This document shows, in pieces, positions 50,001-59,000 of a DNA stretch of 64,000 nucleotides; positions within the stretch are counted from its first letter, which is position 1; each line of letters begins with the position of its first letter. Made by a program: the position numbers and the translations under genes. The notes under the pieces are model-generated. The model worked only from the letters and a program-made list of their open reading frames with translations, ran no database searches and had not been told where the DNA came from. This DNA comes from Bolinopsis microptera (Eukaryota; Ctenophora; Tentaculata; Lobata; Bolinopsidae), in assembly GCF_026151205.1 (NCBI RefSeq), contig NC_087079.1:10158635-10222634 (forward strand). Direction: 5' to 3'.

Positions 50001-53000
50001 GAATCAAGGGTTCCCCTTTGTAATGCGATCTCGGAAGGCAGGACTCCCCTTCGCAATACGAGCTCGGAAGCGGGAGCTCTGCTTTCAGAGGTACGTATCG
50101 AGAATGACTCGGACCGAAAATTTTCTAAGTCAAAAATTTTCAAAGTTTTCTTGGAAACTACTTTTGTTCATGTTTCATGCTACTCTGATCATTCTGAGCC
50201 AAAAATATTTTTTTCGGTTTTCGAAGTCCGCACCTACCCTTCGATATACGATTTTGGACTCGAGGGTTACCCTTTGTAATGCGATATCGGAAGGCAGGCC
50301 TCCCCTTCGCAATACCGAAAATTTAACCACCAAAACATGTTCCACCTACCCCGGAACATAAATGCACTACGGGGGTAAAGATTTTCGGTCTTGATTTTAC
50401 CTAATTTTCAGTAATTTTGGGATGGGCGTGGCCCCTGGGAGTGGCCTGAGTGGGTTGGGAGGTCGAAACTCGGTTTTTCTGATTGTTTGGGACAAGTACT
50501 AACTATTTAACCACCAAAACATGTTCCACCTACCCCGGAACATAAATGCACTACGGGGGTAACGATTTTCGGTCTTGATTTTACCTAATTTTCAGTAATT
50601 TTGGGATGGGCGTGGCCCCTGGGAGTGGCCTAAGTGGGTTGGGAGGTCGAAACTCGGTTTATCTGATGGTTTGAGACAAGTACTAACTATTTAACCACCA
50701 AAACATGTTTCACCTACCCCGGAACATAAATGCACTACGGGGGTAAAGATTTTCGGTCTTGATTTTACCTTTTTACCTAATTTTCAGTAAATTCAGTAAT
50801 TTCAGTAATTTTGGGATGGGCGTGGCCCCTGAGTGGGTTGGGAGGTCGAAACTCGGTTTTTCTGATGGTTTGGGACAAGTACTAACTATTAAACCACCAA
50901 AACATGTTCCACCTACCCCGGAACATAAATGCACTACGGGGGTAAAGATTTTCGGTCTTGATTTTACCTGGATTTCAGTAATTTTGGGATGGGCAAGGCC
51001 CCTGGGAGTGGCCTGAGTGGGTTGGGAGGTCGAAACTCGGTTTTTCTGATGGTTTGGGACAAGTACTAACTATTAAACCACCAAAACATGTTCCACCTAC
51101 CCCGGAACATAAATGCACTACGGGGGTAAAGATTTTCGGTCATGATTTTACCTAATTTTTAGTAATTTTGGGATGGGCGTGGCCGCTGGGAGTGGCCTGA
51201 GTGGGTTGGGAGGTCGAAACTCGGTTTTTCTGATGGTTTGGGACAAGTACTAACTATTAAACCACCAAAACAGGTTCCACCTACCCCGAAACATAAATGC
51301 ACTACGGGGGTAAAGATTTTCGGTCTTGATTTTACCTGGATTTCAGTAATTTTGGGATAGGCGTGGCCCCTGGGAGTGGCCTGAGTGGGTTGGGAGGTCG
51401 AAACTCGGTTTTTCTGATGGTTTGGGACAAGTACTAACTATTTAACCACCAAAACAGGTTCCACCTACCCCGGAACATAAATGCACTACGGGGGTAAAGA
51501 TTTTCGGTCTTGATTTTACCTGGATTTCAGTAATTTTGGGATGGGCGTGGCCCCTGGGAGTGGCCTGAGTGGGTTGGGAGGTCGAAACTCGGTTTTTCTG
51601 ATGGTTTGGGACAAGTACTAACTATTAAACCACCAAAACATGTTCCACCTACCCCGGAACATAAATGCACTACGGGGGTAAAGATTTTCGGTCTTGATTT
51701 TACCTGGATTTCAGTAATTTTGGGATGGGCGTGGCCCCTGGGAGTGGCCTGAGTGGGTTGGGAGGTCGAAACTCGGTTTTTATGATGGTTTGGGACAAGT
51801 ACTAACTATTTAACCACCAAAACATGTTCCATCTACCCCGGAACATAAATGCACTACGGGGGTAAAGATTTTCGGTCTTGATTTTACCTTTTTACCTAAT
51901 TTTCAGTAAATTCAGTAATTTCAGTAATTTTGGGATGGGCGTGGCCCCTGAGTGGGTTGGGAGGTCGAAACTCGGTTTTTCTGATGGTTTGGGACAAGTA
52001 CTAACTATTAAACCACCAAAACATGTTCCACCTACCCCGGAACATAAATGCACTACGGGGGTAAAGATTTTCGGTCTTGATTTTACCTGGATTTCAGTAA
52101 TTTTGGGATGGGCAAGGCCCCTGGGAGTGGCCTGAGTGGGTTGGGAGGTCGAAACTCGGTTTTTCTGATGGTTTGGGACAAGTACTAACTATTAAACCAC
52201 CAAAACATGTTCCACCTACCCCGGAACATAAATGCACTACGGGGGTAAAGATTTTCGGTCATGATTTTACCTAATTTTTAGTAATTTTGGGATGGGCGTG
52301 GCCGCTGGGAGTGGCCTGAGTGGGTTGGGAGGTCGAAACTCGGTTTTTCTGATGGTTTGGGACAAGTACTAACTATTAAACCACCAAAACAGGTTCCACC
52401 TACCCCGAAACATAAATGCACTACGGGGGTAAAGATTTTCGGTCTTGATTTTACCTGGATTTCAGTAATTTTGGGATGGGCGTGGCCCCTGGGAGTGGCC
52501 TGAGTGGGTTGGGAGGTCGAAACTCGGTTTTTCTGATGGTTTGGGACAAGTACTAACTATTTAACCACCAAAACAGGTTCCACCTACCCCGGAACATAAA
52601 TGCACTACGGGGGTAAAGATTTTCGGTCTTGATTTTACCTGGATTTCAGTAATTTTGGGATGGGCGTGGCCCCTGGGAGTGGCCTGAGTGGGTTGGGAGG
52701 TCGAAACTCGGTTTTTCTGATGGTTTGGGACAAGTACTAACTATTAAACCACCAAAACATGTTCCACCTACCCCGGAACATAAATGCACTACGGGGGTAA
52801 AGATTTTCGGTCTTGATTTTACCTGGATTTCAGTAATTTTGGGATGGGCGTGGCCCCTGGGAGTGGCCTGAGTGGGTTGGGAGGTCGAAACTCGGTTTTT
52901 CTGATGGTTTGGGACAAGTACTAACTATTAAACCACCAAAACATGTTCCACCTACCCCGGAACATAAATGCACTACGGGGGTAAAGATTTTCGGTCTTGA

Positions 53001-56000
53001 TTTTACCTGGATTTTAGTAATTTTGGGATGGGCGTGGCCCCTGGGAGTGGCCTGAGTGGGTTGGGAGGTCGAAACTCGGTTTTTCTGATGGTTTGGGACA
53101 AGTACTAACTATTAAACCACCAAAACAGGTTCCACCTACCCCGGAACATAAATGCACTACGGGGGTAAAGATTTTCGGTCTTGATTTTACCTGGATTTCG
53201 GTAATTTTGGGATGGGCGTGGCCCCTGGGAGTGGCCTGAGTGGGTTGGGAGGTCGAAACTCGGTTTTTCTGATGGTTTGGGACAAGTACTAACTATTAAA
53301 CCACCAAAACATGTTCCACCTACCCCGGAACATAAATGCACTACGGGGGTAAAGATTTTCGGTCTTGATTTTACCTAATTTTTAGTAATTTTGGGATGGG
53401 CGTGGCCCCTGGGAGTGGCCTGAGTGGGTTGTGAGGTCGAAACTCGGTTTTTCTGATGGTTTGGGACAAGTACTAACTATTAAACCACCAAAACATGTTC
53501 CACCTACCCCGGAACATAAATGCACTACGGGGGTAAAGATTTTCGGTCTTGATTTTACCTAATTTTCAATTAATATTGGGATGGGCGTGGCCCCTGGGAG
53601 TGGCCTGAGTGGGTTGGGAGGTCGAAACTCGGTTTTTCTGATGGTTTGGGACAAGTACTAACTATTAAACCACCAAAACATGTTCCACCTACCCCGGAAC
53701 ATAAATGCACTACGGGGGTAAAGATTTTCGGTCTTGATTTTACCTGGATTTCAGTAATTTTGGGATGGGCGTGGCCCCTGGGAGTGGCCTGAGTGGGTTG
53801 GGAGGTCGAAACTCGGTTTTTCTGATGGTTTGGGACAAGTACTAACTATTAAACCACCAAAACATGTTCCACCTACCCCGGAACATAAATGCACTACGGG
53901 GGTAAAGATTTTCGGTCTTGATTTTACCTGGATTTCAGTAATTTTGAGATGGGCGTGGCCCCTGGGAGTGGCCTGAGTGGGTTGGGAGGTCGGAACTCGG
54001 TTTTTCTGATGGTTTGGGACAAGTACTAACTATTAAACCACCAAAACAGGTTCCACCTACCCCGGAACATAAATGCACTACGGGGGTAAAGATTTTCGGT
54101 CTTGATTTTGCCTAATTTTCAGTAATTTTGGGATGGGCGTGGCCCCTGGGAGTGGCCTGAGTGGGTTGTGAGGTCGAAACTCGGTTTTTCTGATGGTTTG
54201 GTACAAGTACTAACTATTTAACCACCAAAACATGTTCCACCTACCCCGGAACATAAATGCACTACGGGGGTAAAGATTTTCGGTCTTGATTTTACCTAAT
54301 TTTCAGTAATTTTGGGATGGGCGTGGCCCCTGGGAGTGGCCTGAGTGGGTTGGGAGATCGAAACTCGGTTTTTATGATCGTTTGGGTCACGTACTACCTA
54401 TTTAACCACCAAAACATGTTCCACCTACCCCGGAACACAAATCCACTACACCTGTGAAATCCACTACAAATCCACTACACAAATCAAGGAAACGTGCTCT
54501 CACCGATTTTAGTAGACCTTTTGATAGCGTAGAAATGGAATGCAGTAGAACCGTAGAAATGGAATGCCGTCGTATTTCCGATCTTATTACAGCGTAAACA
54601 AACCAGATGATATTTTTGATTACTGATGATATGTAGCTCATGACAGCTGGGCTAATTCGGCAGATGTGTCACCCAAATTTATTTAGTAACGATTTCAACT
54701 TTCAAGTTTACAATTGGACCATGTGGCTACTGCAACAGTACAATAAAAAAAGGTTCATGTAGCCATTTTTTCTGCCTTTTTACCTGAGAAGACAAACCGA
54801 ATCTCGACATCTCCAGCATTCTTAACTCGTTCCTTAAAGTTGACATTTGCACTTCTATGTCAGACGCCTTACCGTAGGTGGGATTTTCTTGATACCTGAG
54901 ATACATAAGGATTAGGGAATACCAATTAATAATACGAAGACATACTTACTTTGCAAATACCGTAAAAAACTTGATATTACAAAGTTACAACGGATAAAGC
55001 ATGGGGTGGGAAAAGGAATTTGCACCCCAAAAGAATAACGGGGTGTATGGGTGTGGAAAATTGGAAATGAGCCAATTTCTCCCAACTTTGTTTAAAGATT
55101 ATCGCATTGAATTCAGATACCGGACATTTTTAAAGGTCTCACATTCTTACATTGGTATGAAGACTGCAAATTTGAAACAAATCAACATGATGATCAAACA
55201 CTTGATGACAGATAAGGGAAGAAGTAACAGAAACAGTAACAATATTATTTAATAGTTAAACAAATGATTCAATTCTTACGTAGACAGAAGTTTACTTAAA
55301 GCGTCCAAATCCTTGTTCCTTTTTTTAACTTCCACATCCAAGTTACTCAAATCTTTCTTTGTTCTCTTGTACTTTTTACCTATTAATGGATTAGAGATTT
55401 TTTAAATGTGCAAAAAGAATTTGACCTTGATATTCTTATGGCTTCATACTATGTTTCAGCAATTTAACTTAAATGATAAATGCACTGAGACAACATAATC
55501 ATTAGAAGATACTGATATACTAACTTAGTGTATGGGCAGTGTATTCTTCTTTAGCCAGATACCCGTTACTGATGTCCTGAGAAGAAAGGTTTTGAAGAAA
55601 TTAAAAAGTAATAAACGAGGTGTGGGGAGGCGGCATTGGTCTGTAGTTATGCTGAGTGTATATCAGGTAACATTAAGCTTGGAGATGAGTTGCATGTTTA
55701 TTATTTACATGAGTAAGTTAACTCTAGCCAGCCCTGCTGTAATCTAGATACAAGTAGTGACTAGTGATAACACTAATTGTGAATGGTGAAGAATAAAGAT
55801 TAGAATTTGCTAGTGAGTACCACTAGAAGCGGCCGCACCTTTACTTTATTGTCTACAACTATGTACTAATTGTTATAACGTCATTATTATACATATTAAG
55901 GGAAGTCGGTTACGGTAAATCTTATTCTGAGACTATCATAAGACTTGAGTCTTGACCCACTTAAGCTTGGTCACGTGACGAAAACAGGAAATAAAATCTC

Positions 56001-59000
56001 TCTAGGCTCATGTTAAGAATCTAAATGATGGTAAATCAGGTGCACCTTTCCCAGTCCACAAAGTATACCTACACCTAACCTCTCTAATACAGTATACACT
56101 GTAGCTAACTATTTAAACTTCATAATCACCTTAGGAATTCCTGAATCTTCAGTATCAGCCGGAATGAACTCCTTGTCCAGATAGATGGGGTGTACTTCTG
56201 GGGGTAACACTAGACTCTCTCCTAACTTAGCTACGTCCCTGAAAGTCAAATAGTTAATAACTAAGCATAAATTTTAACCAAGGCTCCACCGGAACCGCTT
56301 TTTTGGGCGGGACCAGGACTGGAAAAAAAGGGGCGGTAGCGGGATTAAGACGATTTTTTTAAAAAAAATATTTTACTCAGAATAGTAATTTAGACCGATT
56401 TTGACTGGGACCGGGATTAAGTTGGGATTCCGGTCGAACAACGGACACAATATGTGAACATTTTTCACATATTGTGTCCACTATCCATTATCAACCATGA
56501 CAGTTTCATCTTATATGGCATAATACGTAACTTGAACAGAAATCGTTTGTTAATACACACAAAGTAATGTTACTTACAAGGCAGGGTCGATGTTCTGAAT
56601 GGTGTTAGAGGAGTTACTGACAATATCTCTACACTCGTTAAAATGGTGGTCCTGTCTGCTGAATGTGTAGCTCAGTACTGACACAAGGAAATTGTGAAGG
56701 TTGTGTTCCACTGCTTCAAGCTCCTGAAATGTTACACTTTAGAATTACAGCTGGAACAATCAACAATGACGCTAAAACATTTCTCTCTCACTAAATACAC
56801 TATTACATTTAATACTTGCTGCAGTACATTAATTACGAATAGCAGTTAACACAAATAAATTGCAAAAGCAGGACTTTCAATCAGAGCTCTGAATTTGATA
56901 GTTGAGTTTCAATGTACGTGATTGAACATTGTGCTCAACTGCATACAAACGCACCATTATTCCATAATATGTTATATTATCATTTGAGCAAATAGTAATA
57001 TATTATATTGGGTTCTTAAATAACACTATTTTTCATGCATTCTATTGTATTTGACTCCTCAAATATATGTTCTAAAGAAATACGAGCGCTCGCCTGAATC
57101 TATTAGAATTTTTGAACACATCTCATGCTCAATAAAATAATCTGAAAAAGAACCTGAAAGTAAAAAGAACTTACAAATTAATAACACTGTACCTGCATTA
57201 GATTAGGTAACTGTACATCAAGTGCACTTTTGTTCATCCCGTTAGAGTAGGTTAGTTGCAGTAGATAGCTGTTGTAAGCTGTGTATGTCGGCATTATTGA
57301 GCCTTTCTTTGTCGTTCCACTATTCAACTTAAATGGAATTATTATTACTTATTGATAGAGATTAAACAGTCGAAATCAGATATAAATAGCATCAAATATA
57401 ATCATAATGATAATGGGATTTACAAGAATAAAATTAATCTCAAAGTGAAAGTGAAACTCTCTTAAAAACACACCTGAGCTGTGTACTCTCAAAGTGAAAG
57501 TGAAAGTGAAATTGTCTACATAACAGTTAACTCACCTGAGCCTTGTACTTGCCCCACAAACCAGAGTAGTCTTTCTGGCCCTTGTCCCTCTGCTCTGCCT
57601 CCCTGACAGATGACGCACTGATACCGTCTCTAAACCCGTATATCTGAGAATAGTGGCAGGTTGAAAGGTGAACTGTGTCTAACTGATGATGCTCCTTCAG
57701 CTATGTGAAGTATTTTCTTATTATCACTTTCTAACCACATGTCAAACGTTGTTATGAAGTGTCTTATCTTGAAATATCTAATAATAACAGCGTACTGTTA
57801 TGCTCTGTACAATGCACACAGTATAGTAGACAGCTTGTATAGCATAGTATGGCAGTGTTACATAATACAGATATATAATAGGGGCTATATATAATACATT
57901 CCGTGTTACACAATGCAGATCTTAGCCGTTTCAGATAGTGTAAAGCTAATGATAGTGGACCTTATTACGTGTCTGACTTAGTGAAACATAGAACAACAAC
58001 AAAAAGATGAAAATGTGTGAACGAATCGTTGGGGTATAACCTAAAACTAATTCTTTAAGAGTTTACAAGCTTTTCAAACAAAGACTTCATGACAAAGAAA
58101 CTAAGAAAGCTACCATTTCTTTGCTATTATAATAAGTTCTAACCGATATAATAGCGCTATATTTCTAGAATACAAAGTCAAATATCCAAGTGAAAGTGAA
58201 ATTACCCTCTTAACAGACTCTTTAACATGGTTTCTCTGTTCTTGAAGAGTCACCACAGTCTCATTCTTTATATCCCCCGCAAACTTGCTGTGTAAGGTTC
58301 CCTCCTCTTTGAAGTTCTCTAATAGTCCTAACCAAGCCGTCAGTGTTGTGTTCGGATATTGTAAACTGAAAAAAAGTGACTTGTTAGATTTGTAATATGT
58401 GAGATATTTATGTTAAACTAGGCGTTGAGTACGCCTAGTTTAACATAAATATCTTTAATAAAGGCGTAGGTATTTTTTCTATTGTTTAATTCTTGTGTAC
58501 ATGTCCCAGAGTCACTAATAATGGCAAGAGTTGAACCTTTAGATTATGAATTCTAATGTTTGCTACAAAGTGATAAATGAGTGTTAAACTATATTGCATA
58601 TTTAGAATTACTAGAATTAAGAATAAAATTAACATCTATATAACGCTAGTTAGAGTATGATGATGTAGACAGCTAGTAATATTAAACTCTCTCAGATGCC
58701 CTACAAGAAGCGTGAACACACTACACACTTCAACAGGATTGTGCTTAAAATAGCATCAATCTAAAATCTAGAATACCGTGAGTATTGGGGTCACTGCTGA
58801 CAATATGCCCTTTTCGATCAGCAATTTAGGAAATTCACATAATGGAAGATTCGCACCGTAATGGAATCCTATGTGAGATGTTTGAATGCTCTGGGTGTTA
58901 CTATAAATAGCGCACATACTTTTCTCGAGTGACCTCTGCTATTTTCTTCTTGTTCTCTTCGACAAGCTTGACAATGCTTGTCCCAGCAGTGTCATAAATA

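Larger units (their letters stand above)
46428..54515. mobile_element. 8-kb palindromic structure with satellite arms
   Basis: Two arrays of the same roughly 184-bp satellite lie head to head (left about 46600-48668, right about 50317-54440) around a 1.65-kb non-satellite core. Outside both arrays lie inverse copies of a shared outer sequence ('gtgtagtggattt' tandem, preceded by 'cgtttcc' and 'cgattt'). Matching outer ends suggest one large foldback-type element, or an inverted duplication of a satellite block. It fills much of intron 10 of the adaptor gene, between exon 10 and the nested GPCR. Confidence 0.7.

Noticed and set aside
49422-50361. Open frames of 285 and 308 codons
   Set aside because: They exist because the 243-bp repeat is divisible by three and lacks stops. 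No domain, signal or splice context supports a gene.
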